The notes below the pieces were generated by a model. It was not told where the DNA came from. It saw only the letters and a program-made list of their open reading frames with translations, and did no database searches. 64,000 nt of DNA from Dipylidium caninum (taxonomy: Eukaryota > Platyhelminthes > Cestoda > Cyclophyllidea > Dipylidiidae). Position 1 is the first letter of the stretch. Every line of letters begins with the position of its first letter. The stretch is from contig QEYB01000526.1 of the NCBI GenBank assembly GCA_017562135.1, positions 248,001-312,000 of the forward strand. Reading direction: 5' to 3'. A program made the position numbers and the translations under genes. Shown here piece by piece: positions 46,601 through 59,900 of the stretch.

Positions 46601-49600
46601 GATAAGACCCATACTGCCTCATCCAGCGTTTCATCTCTCTTCTCCTCTTCCCATCTCTCCCCAGCCTGGAGCACCAGATGATGAATCACACACTCCAGCA
46701 ATAAAGCACAGATGAACAAAGCCCTCTTTGTGTGTCATTCGCAGTGACAGTGATGGCGGCCATAAAACTAATAAGAGTGGTGGCAGGAACAGTTACGCAT
46801 CCCTTCCCTCTGATTGGCTGAGACGTGGACTTCGGTGTTGTGAGAATTGCAGAGGCAGGAACGTTGGCAGCAGCACTGGTAACGCATGCTATTACGCGGT
46901 AAATCATACTTGGAGGGAGAGATAGAGGCAAAACACACACACACACAGAGAGAGAGAAAGATTGTAGGTAGGCGGGCAGGCGAGAACACGTAACACGCAC
47001 ACGAGTGAATCAGCGACATTAGAGTATTTCACACAAAGACCAACAAGTGCAGAAAGGAGGTAGAGAGAACGCGCGACCTTCCACCAGGTAGGATGAGCAA
47101 AAAGACACTTGAGGAAGGAACAATGACCGGTATCCACTGCCATTGTCAGTGCATACACCACACACACAGTGAGAATCGGTTGGGCAGACCTAAATCGTGT
47201 GTGAATCATTGTTTAGCACGATTCCATATCCGAGGGGAGAAGGCGGGGATGCTGGCAAGGAGGAAGATGTGGAATGATTCACCTCGCCTACCTGCTCACC
47301 AGAGCTGAAGAAGAAGATAGATGGATGGATAGATTCATACCTTATTATTCATCCTCCATTTTACTCCATTTCTTTTCTCGCGCCTTTCATGCGTGAATGC
47401 AAATTAAGGCGGACGCTGATTCTCCCATCAGGCCTTTCTCATCCCACTTTCCCACCTATTCTCTTCGCAAAATAGACTTAAACATTGGAAAAGCACTATC
47501 TCGTGAACATTCGCGAATCGACTTGGCTCCGCAAACGAAAAGGTTTAGAGAATTAATTAACTCCATATTTAACTCCAAACTATTCTCAGGAGTGATGTGG
47601 ATTTCACACGCTGTAGGATAGGAACCCTGCAAACCTTGACAGAGGGGTAGTGTGTGCCTCTTAATAGACAAAAGTGATGAATTTACTGGTAAGATGTAAT
47701 TGTTACACGTCACGAACAATGGCCCTTGATTTAACGATGCTAACTGCAAGACCAACCAATTACGCATTAAAATCCCAGAAAATAGGTCTCCAAGGGAAAT
47801 CAGACAGGAAGCCAATCACTTGAAGGAGAAAGGAAATGGAGATAGTACTGTTTGATCTCAAACCAACATTTCGACTAGGTGAAGCGAAAAGTAATAAATA
47901 TACTTTCGGGTTTCCGACCTCGATGGAAACTTGGTCACAGATAAACCACGACTCGAATTGCGGGGACAAATTTAGCGGAAAAATATAAACGGGGTAGGAA
48001 AAGATGCTCATATGTTCCGGGAACTAGATGATCGTTGGTCGGAGGCAAACTTACTAAACAATGTAAAAAAAACCGGAATGTAGAGAAAGGAATGTGTATG
48101 TTCTAAACCATCGGTGGAGAAAGATGGAGTTGGGATAATAGAATCACAGAGATTTGAATATCCAACTAGAAGTCTCCTAGTATTCTTTGCTTACACTTTT
48201 CCCATCCCATTAATTATCCACTATGAGGGTTTAAGTGGGACTGCTGAATGGGGATTCAGGAACATTCCCAACAGCAAGTATGCTAAAGGAATGAGCACAA
48301 AAATAAATTGCAAAGAAGTGTAAGCTTAACCAACACTGGTGTAACCTAAGGCGGTAGTGAAATCAATATTATTTCGCCAGAACGCCCGCTAAATCAGAGA
48401 TGAAAGGTAAGGAATATAACTCAAGGGTCTGAAAAGGGTGGATCTCCATAAAAATGGAAGAAGCAGCCGACTCGAAGGTCATATTAACAAATTAACGCTG
48501 ATGTAAAACTACACAAAGTAGGTGTTTATGTTTAAGCGATCAGCACAAATGACGGAAATGGATCAGAATGAAGTTAACTTAAAAATTTAACGGTAGCTGA
48601 ATTTAAATGATGTACGGGAAACGAAATCTTGAAGTAATCATAGTAACCAAAAATAATGCACAAAAGGGCAGAAGTGGTCTCTTAACAAACAATCCCGAAA
48701 AAACCTCATTAATATATGTGGACGGTAAAAAAATCTATACATCAGACTAATAAAATTCACAGAAGGAATTTAAGAACAGGCACACATCGGCGGTTCGCCT
48801 ATATAACTCGTGTTAAAAAAAAATAATGGAATACAAATGAGTGTGAAATCCCAACACTAACTTCAATGCTGAGTCGTGTGGCAAGTGACTGTAAAAAATT
48901 GACTTTAAAATAAAGAAAACAAGATGGGAACAGTTTGACTAACGACCTGAAGTGGTAAAGAAAGCGGGTAATTCTTGTTGCGAGTATTTCAAATACTCCG
49001 GTTTCGAAAATAAGGGCAATCAAATCTAACATCAATTTTCGGTAAAACAAAGGCCCATAAATGACAATAAACCATACGTAACGAAAAACACAGAAGTACC
49101 GTAATATCAAAAATTACTTCTAATGATTTTAGTAAATGCTATATGAAGGAGAAACACCGAGATAAAAAAAACCCAAAGGGGACTTCAGTAAAATTTGGAG
49201 TAGTAAACTAAGAGAACATCCTAATAACTTTCTCCGTAACGTCGCACGTCACGAGATTCCAAAAATGAAGGAGTGGGGAAAACTGACTTAAGTGTCATCG
49301 GTGAAAAGGCCAATAATTATAGTAGTTCTATGACAATTCAATGTAACCACACACGCAAAAAAAATGAGAGTAAGTATATCTTACACTTTTCTGTTTCAGT
49401 TAGGGAAGAAGGCGGAGCAGACGTGGCGACTACAGCGTCCACATCAGAGGCATGACTTCCGAGAGCCGTAACAAGACCTTAATATGCAAGAACGCAGTTG
49501 AAAAGAGTACCTATATCGCTTTGATGTATAAAAGAGGGTTAAATATAAACACAAAAGGCAAAAAGTGATAACGAATTTAAGAACGGCACGAAGAACAACA

Positions 49601-50742
49601 CGAGGAGAAAACTCATTGGGAAAAAGTAAATTAATCAAAACTGACAGTACTAACCATCGTAAAATAACTTTTGGAACTTATCGGATTTGTTTTCAGTTCC
49701 AGTAGACCCAAACACAGCCAAAACAGAAACAAAAGTCATGGCGAGACGCGCGACTACAGCGGACTTCTGACAGCTTAAATTGACGGGGTACAGATTCTGC
49801 GCGAATAAGTACCTTTAGATGATTAAAACACTGCGTGTCAAAACCATTACGTTTAGTTTATGCCAGCATATCTAAAAGTTTTCATATTTTTTGTGTTTTG
49901 TGACAGCAAAACAGCTCACTCGTGTTGTTGCAGAGCACAACTATTACTTGTCTACATGTAATAATTATCTATGCATTTTCCCTTCCCACAATGCTTATTA
50001 CTAGTACGCTGCAATTTAATGGATTCAAATACCTGGCGTCATTTAAGTCTACACCACAGAATCTGCATTCGGTGTATTACGCGGACCGTAACCCACGCCG
50101 TCACCGTCAACACCTCATCCACTTCATGTTGCCGAAGCACCGTCGCACACACTTGAGTGCTTTGGAGAAAGTATGCACTTCCATTTCCTCCGCGGACCTG
50201 CTGCTCCAGAAACAACCCTACAAGTACTACATTCCACATCCAGCAACGGGTTAATAACATTTATCACGATCCCGCATCGATAGAGGCAAGGGGTATTCCT
50301 TTTCTTCATGTCCTGTCTCATTTGTGGCCGAGAAAATCCGTCATCAAGTGGTTGTACCTCCCCAAGCGGCTGACATCAGAGTGGAGGAGTATGACACTGC
50401 TACGGTAGATGCTAAATTCGACTCACTAAATTTCACTCTCAGTAGTCGACAGAACTCCTATTTTTGGTTACGATCGCAGAGAATAGGAAAAGTTCCGAAA
50501 AAGAAGAAGCGATTTTAACAGGTCTATTCCCGATATCGACACCTCCTGTCAAAAGAGAGACATTCCACTTGTCATACCGCTTTATAAAATTAGTTGGTAG
50601 TTCAAATGGCGTATTTCACACATAACAGGGCATTTTTGGAAAAAAAAAGCAATCAATTACGCCTGTTTCCATCGCTAATCGAGGAACACAATTCCATCAA
50701 TGAGTGTCAAACTGTCGGAAAGCCTGTTACACACAAAAAAAT
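43633..50742. other. MAP1 upstream region; 5' exons expected but unresolved
   Basis: The MAP1 exon at 43632 begins in phase 1, so at least one upstream coding exon exists. The best - strand candidate is about 44832-44970, with a frame containing FGIAFVIVAIDSTTKC and SKWSTG. It is only weakly like the MAP1 N-terminus, and its donor phase (2) does not match. The rest is AT-rich with stop codons in all frames. Exceptions are a somewhat GC-richer patch at about 50020-50520 described separately, and CA/GA simple repeats near 46930-46960. Confidence 0.35.
50324..50518 (+). other. Unassigned open frame ending KVPKKKKRF
   Basis: A 64-codon + strand frame of balanced, coding-like composition (HQVVVPPQAADIRVEEYDTA...) ends in a lysine-rich tail resembling a nuclear localisation signal, then TAA. 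A second frame just upstream, to about 50254, contains HSVYYADRNPRRHRQH and KQPYKYYIPHPATG. I recognise neither and found no convincing splice joining them. It lies between the MAP1 5' region and the PTPN9 3' end, both on the other strand. It may be the last exon of a small convergent gene or a chance frame. Confidence 0.25.
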
Positions 50743-50748
50743 TTTATT
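50743..50748 (-). terminator. Poly(A) signal AATAAA for PTPN9
   Basis: A canonical hexamer on the - strand about 190 nt beyond the PTPN9 stop codon (50934-50936). Confidence 0.6.
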
Positions 50749-50933
50749 CTGGTTTTCCTCCTCGCCCGACGAGAGGCGAGGAGGAGAGAGAGTAATTAGG
50801 CAAAAGAAAAGAAACCACACGGTCCAAAGTCACCACAAGTGGGCAGAACAATGGAGGGAGGGGTGACAGGGAGGAGAGGGGCGGGGGCGGGGGCGGGGGC
50901 AGCATGTACAGATCCACTGTCTTCCTCCACCTT

Positions 50934-53900
50934 TTACACGGTGGCCTTCAATCGTGTGTACAAGGCCTGATGGATGAAAGCGTACTGTTTGGCCAATTGC
51001 ACGGAGTAGGCGCGCTGCTGACGGATTCGTGCCACCACGCCGGGCACGTCCACGTAGCCCTCCGCCTCGGCTTGGGCCAGGCAAAAGTCAATCGCCGTGA
51101 AGGTGCCTAGTGGACGGGCGCGGGCAGGCGGGGATGAAAAAGCCTTAGCGATTATCTCACCGCGATATAATTTAAACTTCTCCACGTGCAGGCATTTTTG
51201 GTGCGGTCGTCTCGGGGCCCTCAAATTTGGCCGCGAGGCTTTGTGACCACCTTCGGGCGAACTCTAAACGTCGCCAAGTGGTCGTCAAAGGTGAATGCAC
51301 CGAAAGACCCAAAGTAGGTGGCTAATCATCGCAGGATGCCGGTAAGAACAATGATGACTTCCGCAGCCACGTGGGCAGTTGGCAAACACTCCAGCTCCCC
51401 CACCATACACACTCACCTCAGCGCCTGCCATGTGCACAATTGTGAAACGGAGAAGTCGAAAAACAGGGCTCCCGCAGTCCAAACACAAAAACGCCGCCTC
51501 AGAGGGCGGTAAACGAACTGCTGAGAGGGGAACAGGTCGCCATGGCGACGCCCTCTTGAAATCCAGTTTCTGATGATAACGTTTCAGTAACATTATTATT
51601 ATTTAAGGCATAAACTCTCACGCAATTGTCTGGTTGAGCTTTAGGGGTAAAACAGGCGTACTGAGAGACATCTGAGAGGGGAGGAGAGGATATTTCACCC
51701 TCGGGCGGAGGGTGAGTGAACCCACCAGTTCGTCCGATTCCAGCCGAGCAGTGGACGATGAGAGGAGGGGCGGACACAGAGGGGGAGGCGAAGGAGGAAG
51801 ATGCGGATTGGCGGAGGCGTTCATTGATGACATCGAGAAATGTTAGAAAACCGAGAGGTTCCTCGGGCACGTCGAAATCTGGCCAACCGAGGAAGAGGTA
51901 ATGCTCGATCTGACGTGTCTCCCCCACGGGTGTAGCGGTTTTCACTGCCTCCGACGCGAAGGTTTTACCCTGTGTGCGGAAATCAACAAATCCCCCACTG
52001 AGATATCGTAACTATTTGCACAGGGCGACTTCAAGGAGGCCTATGCCCATCCGTGGAACGGGACGAGCTCTTCCCCCGGGTTATGAACATCCCACTTAAC
52101 TTTCAGACAACAAAACTGGCAAAACCTTGGTGCAGAAGGAAAATAGACCAATAATGGTTTTAGGGTGTTTATGTCTTGGTGACGTGCGACCTCACAGAAA
52201 CGAGAAAGACTTGTCACTCGCCGCCCTCACATCCAGCCTGGGTTAGCAGTCCGCATGGGTAGGCGCAGAGAGGTGGCATTCGCGAAAGTCACCCCATGCC
52301 TAACGCATAAGAGCGGCGCGGGGGGTGGGGTCGGAGGAGGGGGGGAGGATAAGAGTCAAAGTCATCTGAGATAAAAAAGACAGTGTCATCTACCCCAAAG
52401 TAGTCGACCTATAAAAGTTGGCGGTTAAACTGCAGCACTGTGAATCCTCTTAAACGAGCAAATAGAGGCCGGAGTGGAAGACAGAGGCAAAGCCCGGTGG
52501 GGGGAGGGAGACAGACAAGGGACGATTGCCCACATTCACTTGTGATTTGGACAATTGCAGACGCGAGAGTTGGTAGAGTCCATTCGCCTTCACCGTTTGC
52601 TGCACGTTGGTCACGGAGAAGGGTGGAAAGGTGAGGGTCGCCTTGGAGGTGGAAGAGCTGCGTTCGTGGTCTGTCTCCAGGGGGGGCCAGTACTGACCGC
52701 ACTTCACTCGCCCATTCTCCACAATTCTAAAAAAAAAATTAATAAGGTGATTTATGAGAGATTGTCGGCATTCAGGTAAAGCATTGCTTCCCCGTGGATG
52801 ATGACGAGGTGAGGCTACAAGACGGTGGGTAAACTCCCCTAAAACATGCCTCGTTCCTTCCCATGCGTCACAGATGGGGTCAGAAGTGGCACAGCGGGTT
52901 GGGAGGCCTTAAATCCTCCCCAACCCGAGATCTCTTTCCCCGTGCCCAGGGTGGCAACAACAAGAGGTGACTAGTCCAGCCACGTCCCTAACCACAGAAA
53001 AAGTCGTTTGTTTCTTTTTTTTTCTTTGTGGCAAAGACAAGTTAGCAGTTGGACAGTGTTTTGGACGAGGGACTAATTGACCACTCATGTAGCCCGTACG
53101 CAGCGTCCCCTATTCCCCGACCAGTGAGACACGTTGAGGTAAATGAGGGCAGCACGAGGAGAGAAAGTGGGATTTACTTGGTGAGCATAATGATGATAGA
53201 GGCACCGGTGGTCCAGACCATCTGCCAAAAGTCCGTCGCTGTGCGGTCGAGGGGACCTGAGGTAAAGGGAAAAGTCAAAGAAGCAACAATGGCGGCGCCA
53301 TGATCCAAGACAAATCGTCACTTAAATTGCCATCTACACTAAAAAGGCGTAGTTGCAAGGATCTTCGTCTGATTTCCAAGCTTGCAACCCCGATTTTAGA
53401 AATTTTATCAGAAAATCAGTCCGAGCCATTACGTTCACTGTATATAATTGAGTGTCTCCCACTTTCCTAATGTTTTCCAGAATTTTTTTGCCTCGAGCAC
53501 TGACCACTGTCTTTGTCGTTTCGACAACCACTCACAAAAATTGTGAGAGAACGGCTGAGAAATTATCACCTATGGCAAATACTACTTATTATTCAATTTC
53601 AGCGACAATCCAGGATAGCAGATAAGGATGTCAGCGTCCAATTCAAACTGCAGAGGAATTTCAATTCTTTTGTTTCAATATCCCACCACACAACTGCAAA
53701 ATGATTGCAGGACTAGGCGACGAGTCAAATCGCCAAACAGCGGAAAAGGGAGTCAAGTATACACGGAAGGGGAAACGATAGAGCCATATTAGGTCACGTG
53801 AGATAATCACACATCAACTGGCCGACATTCGCCCTTCCGTCAACGCAACAACGGATACGCCCCGGAAAAAAAACGGTTACAGTAACCGCGGTTAAACGAG

Positions 53901-56900
53901 GTCATGGTGATTTTGAGCATGCACTTAGGAGGACGTACACCGCGCGGCCAAATGGGTAGATTCGATGGATGACAAGTAAATAAACACACAAAGGCAAAAT
54001 CGTTACACTATACTCGGTAACCAAGGTCGCTGTAAAGTAACAATTTTTTCTAAAATTATCCGTTTTCATAGGTGCCGTGAATAGATCCTGACAGCAAAGC
54101 GAATCCGAGTAGCAAAAGCAGGAGAGGCAGCTAACCCCGTCCAAAATGACTCCACTAAAGCATATTTATTTCTTCGATTAACAAAATTACTGTCTGATAT
54201 CCGTTGAATGAAGCCTTGAGAGTAATAGGTGTCAAGACGAACCGAAAGCATTCAATCAACCGAGTTCAGACTCGCCTGTGCGCTAATGCAACTAACTACA
54301 CGGTGATGCCTATTGCATTCCCACATCTCCCTGCTCAATGAATACACGACTCTAGCAACTAGAAAGGCCAGGAGAGAGGACTTGTGGGGCCAATGTAAGA
54401 GTCCAGAATGGAGGATAAGCTGATTCCCTCATAAGCCCACAAATGGGAGATTTGACAGTCTTTCAGTATGACAGGAAAAAAGTGACTGACCACCGAGGTG
54501 GGGAGGAAAAATATCACTGTTAAGATGGAGGAGGAAGTACTTCATGCATCCGCCCACATGTTCATCCGCGCTCGAGTTGGCTAGTCACCTTTTCATTCGC
54601 CTCTTTACGACAAACCTCGACGCGGATGGAAGGGAACAGGTTAAAAGTGGTCAACTGTATGGATAAGTTGTAAAAGTGAATCAGGTTCAGACTCCTAGAC
54701 CACAATAAAGGCTTTTCTCTGTTCAATTTGCCTTAGACAGCCCAAGAACATCTCGCCTACTTAAATGAGGGGGGTTTGTTCACGGAGAAGTTGCTTTTCA
54801 TTAGATCTCGTAATATTGACAGCTTTCAATCAACGCTTTCGCGAGGATCCATGCCACTTCAACCAAGGCAAGTTAACAGGTCAATCTCCTCCATAGAGCA
54901 ATGAAACTGAGTAAGCAAGTGTACGGAGAAATCACTTGGGAACCAGTGGTTGTGTTAACCAGACCAATGGCCTTATTTACGAGAATTTACCAGGGGACTC
55001 CTGCCTCCAACGATTCCCGTCCTAATCATTTGTGAGATAGTCTAACAGGCAAGGAGGGTGCTTGCCTACTCTCTAAAATCCTAATTGAAGCACCAGCAAG
55101 TAATCTGAGGGTACAAGCCTCTCTGCGTAGAGAGGGCAACGAAGACACGGGGCAGACCGTTTAGAAAATAATGGCGCGCGGTGCATGTTAAACACAGAGA
55201 GGTCAGTCAAGAGTGGAAAAGGAAAAGAGACTTCGTGAAGACAATCCTCATCGTCGAGACTACTCACCTTGGGTAAGAATATATGCCTTTCTGCGCTGGT
55301 ATCCATCCACAAAGTTGGCATGGATGTAAGCATCGTTGGGCAACAACACCGCCGAATGATCCAAACATGGGACGTCCACGTACCGATTTTTCGGCAAGTT
55401 GACAAGACTGGAAAAGCGAGTAGAACTGCCACCGCAACCGCCATCACCTTGTCGAAATGTTGTCTCAAATTCGCGCTCAAAGACGGTAGGGAATTTACGG
55501 GGAAATTCGGCAAGGAATTGAGCCACGGAGATGCGAGTAGGCGAGTTTCGGGGCGGTATGTCGTCTTGCTCACTGTTGACATTGTTAGTTGAGACGTTGG
55601 TGATAGAGCCAACCTCATCATCGTCGGAAAAAGAGAGGCTCTTGCTACTTTTCATTGAAGCATCGGGTCTGAGAAGGCGGTTGTAAGTCCAACTTTTTAG
55701 TTCTGGTAATAAAACAAGAAAGTTTAAAAAAGAGAAACCTTTCATTGACCACCTAGTTGAACAATTTTGCAAATTAGGCTTTTACGGGGCAAGGTTTAAT
55801 TGCGAACACAGAAAGTTGGACTCTCTTACACGGCGCACTGAGGTGCCTTTTGCCAAAGGAAAGGGAAATATTGTCAGAAGAGACAATTGGTTGGTAATTC
55901 ATCAGACAAAGACAATGAGAATAAGGGCATTTACGATCAACACGGGACCGGTAAGACGGCAAAGTAGACGCCCGGTTCTCCTGTGTCCACCAAGAACACT
56001 ACGAATCGTTACATTCTTCAAATTAAAACCCTAAAAGATATCACTAATAACGTAAAATTGATTCCATCTCACACATGAGCGTCAAGTAATGACTTCATTG
56101 TATCCCATGGTTGTTTAAAACGTGTCAGGAATTACCGCGTTTTGAGGAGGTTACGCAATTCCCCCGATAGGCAGCACCATTGCCATTGCTGAGTCGTTGA
56201 TGCGAAAAGTGGTGCAGTTGGCTTTGCTGATAGGCGACACGACGCCTGGCCCCCGTGGTGCTGACAGGGGGCGGCAAGGTGGCCGAGGAGGGGGAGAAGG
56301 GAGGGAAGACGGCCTTCATGGGGTTAAAGTAATCCTCATTGGGCAACACGGCACCAAGACGATTAAGGCAGATTCGCAGCCAGTCGATGTGGCGATGAGG
56401 TAGAGTGCCGCCAAGACTCTGTGGAATGCTCGCCAGTGGGAGAAAATTCACCAATTGGCGCCGTTCGATAGCAAAGATCTGACCAGAGGTGGTGCATAAG
56501 TAAACGCTCAACCCTAACGATGAGAAGTCTTAGTTTGCTCAAAGTAAAGAAAAGGAATCGAGGTCCTTTCCACACCTCGGAATACATCAGATATCCAACA
56601 AGGCTTTACGAAATTAATCGTCTACTTTTTATTTGAAAAAAAAAGACTTTACGGAATTAGGAAATCCCCAGAATTGTGGTTAAAAAAGTATGTGATAGAT
56701 GCGTAACCGAAGGAGCAAATCACCAATGGGAGCCGACAACTTTACACTCAGATTGGAGGTAAAAAAAAAAACATTAATTCACCCCAAAAATGCATTTCAT
56801 GTCAACGGTGCCTTGCTTAACCACACCTACGCTCACGAGGAAACTCTACTCGAGGAAAAAATGCTTAACCTCATGTGACACCTACCGCAAATCTCCTTGC

Positions 56901-59900
56901 GAGTTGGGTATCACTAAATCATAACAACGTCCACCATACAAATATATACGCTGACAAAGTTTGACAATGGAATAGGAAAGAATGTGTTGTTAAGAGATTT
57001 TATATCATGACACTCACATAAAATTACTAGATATCGGTTTGGGAGGTGTTAGTGAGTTCCAGGGGGCTTTCTTGACATTACTATTTAGCCATGAATCAGA
57101 AATTAATAAGACTGACGAATATCTATCGCCAATATGCCTTCAGACATGCGATGAAATTTCATCAAAAACGAGCTTATGACTGAAAGAAAGCGAGTCACTT
57201 CAATAAAGCATGTTTACGGGTTAGAAACTCACCCTTTCACGGATCTTATCCCTGACAAAAAAGCGAGAGAGGTGGTAGGGCGGACGAAACCAGAAGGGAG
57301 CAGCGACAATGAGTATGTTCCGAACACGAGCTGGGTAACTACCCTGGTAAGGGAAGATCGAAACATCCTAAAACACCGCGTTCTGGTGAAGAGGGAGGAA
57401 ATATCCACAGTGGATGGGGGGAGCTACTCGAATGGATACCAAGGAGACAACTATAGAACTCTAAGGTTTAAAGTAAGTGGCACCAGGTCTAACAAAACCT
57501 TTCCAACGGTAGTAGTAACTAAGGGAGTAGTTAAGTACATACTCTCCCATATGCTCAAAAGAGACTCCTTTTCACATCTTCTATCTTCCTTCCCTGCCTC
57601 TTGTACATCCACTTGTGGGGAATAAGTATGGCGTGAGAAATGTCATATTTGGGCCCACACACTCCCAAAAAGTGGAAGGAGAAAAGGTGCTGGTATAACT
57701 CGAGCACCTAGAAGGCGCACGAAACAGGTGAGACAATTTCAACTAGTTGGCTTCTGCCACCCTCTCTGGCACTCAAGTGATTGCCAAGGGTCAACGTGTG
57801 CCTCGAAAACTCATCCAACAGCATTACAGTTGTTAATATCGTCGCCTTGGTATTTATGCTTTTGACGGAAATAGGGATGGAGAGGGAGGGCGTATGAAAA
57901 GGCATGTGAAGAGGCAGGTGATCACTTCAATGTGGCCGACTTCGAATAGACAGCCTTTTTGCCATTATGACAGGGCCTGAGAATAGCTGCTATGTGCCTG
58001 GGATTAGGACGCAAGTAATGGCAATAAGGTACTGTATGGGCGCTCAGAGAGGGGCACAAATCATCCCTTCTCAGAAAAATCATACTATTTGGTGAAGGAG
58101 TTAGGGGAAACAGGGAAGAAATCGGTTACAGATAAAAAAATTCTACATAAATGATGCAATGGGTCCCAGCCCTGTTCACAGACAGTAGGGAACATGTGTT
58201 GGTGAAAATTGATGTAAGGAAAAAAGAGACAAAAGAGGTAGCACAAAGTAGGGAATCAAGGACTAAAGGAAAGAAGTTGGTTGCTCTTGAGTATCAAGGT
58301 AAAAGTTCGCTCACTATCCGACAATAATCGGTTACACATCAAATCGCCCTCCCGTAATCTCAAATGAAATCGCCGGGTTTTCCGTTTACAATCAGAAGAA
58401 GAGGGATAGCATATGCAACGGTAAATGTGGCCTTTTCCACGTACCCACACTTGGGCCAGAACAATGTATGCGTGCGGAAAGACGTGTGCGAATGAAAAGA
58501 ATTTATTGCCAACTGAATACGTAGAAATTACATCTGTGGATAGGTCTAAGGCAGTGAGCTAGACGTCGAAAACAAGGTGATTTCAGGAGTCGCTCCACTT
58601 TCGTCTAACTCCACTTCACCACTGAGACGGTCACTCAGATGAATATTCTACCACTGCACGAGCTCTGAGGCATTCAATTAAGATCATGAAAAACATTTAA
58701 TGGGATAAAAGTGCACAGATAAGGACTTTTGTTGGCTAAATAAATCCAAAAGATGACGGCTTATTCTTCCTTTCAAGATACCCGAGGCGCAGTTTCATGA
58801 GTCCCTAATTGATCTGAACACTTTGGCTTTAAGTCATTTATCAGATATTAGCGGATAAATTTAGAAACCATTTAGTGTTTCTTTAGAAAAAAGGAACAAT
58901 TTTAACTGAGATTTACACAAGACATATTCAATTAGGCGACCAAGGTCTCGGACACCAGCAAACCCTTCTATTTGAGAGCAATGAGAAAACACTCAGTTGC
59001 GATAAATTACGGCGTCGTGTAACCCAACGCAGCCTTACCTGACCTAGTGAGATGTGCTGTTACCCATTTGACCTTAAATGGTGAATGTGGGTGCTGCAAT
59101 CTGATTGGTTGGCCAGACATTGCTGCAGTCGGGACAGACGTTATCAGTGGATTCTGGTAACTTAGCCAATTGAAGTCCGCTTAAACAGGCCAGAAGTGAA
59201 AGGTGGTGAAATAAATGAGGAATCAGTATGCTAGAGTTTAAAATTCAATTAACATACATTTATCATTGACTTTGAACAACTGTGATGTATGTCGTGTATC
59301 AAATTATTGGGGAATTTTCACTGTATCACAAGCAAACTAATTAAAAGGGAAATCCCGTGGATGCTTTGTACGACAAGCATTTGATTGGACGAAAGTTATC
59401 GATTTTCCCTCGGTCCACAAATTGATCAATAAAACTAGCCTCAAAAGCGGACAGAGATGGTTAATTAGGCTCCTTCAAGCCACCCACCACTGCCTTGGCC
59501 ACCCCCCTCCCCTCCCCTCCCCTCCAATACGAGGAAGGAGCACTTCGCGGGCGCTGATTTAGGCGGTGTTGAGGTCTACCATTGAGGTTAGCAACAAAAT
59601 TCCCCACCTTTTCCCCTTTAAAATGTCAAAAATCACTGCCACAATACACGTAGAGGCAAGTACTCCCCCCGCGCCAACATTTATTTCCTAATCGTGGGAG
59701 ATCTGAAATAAGTCCTCCAAAAGTTCATAAAGATGGCAGATAGGAGAGAGAGCCTTCCGGAATTTGCCTTCTGAAGACATAGGGTGGAGGAGAGAACTTT
59801 AAACAATCAAAACCACCATTCCAATAAACATTTCCGTTTTAAAATGTAGCACAGATTTATTTATCTCTTCTTCTTTTTCCCTCGTCTCATGCAGAAATGG

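Noticed and set aside
57176..57625. 149-codon + strand frame
   Set aside because: It overlaps, on the opposite strand, the PTPN9 exon 57343-57233, which has a clear CRAL-TRIO match.
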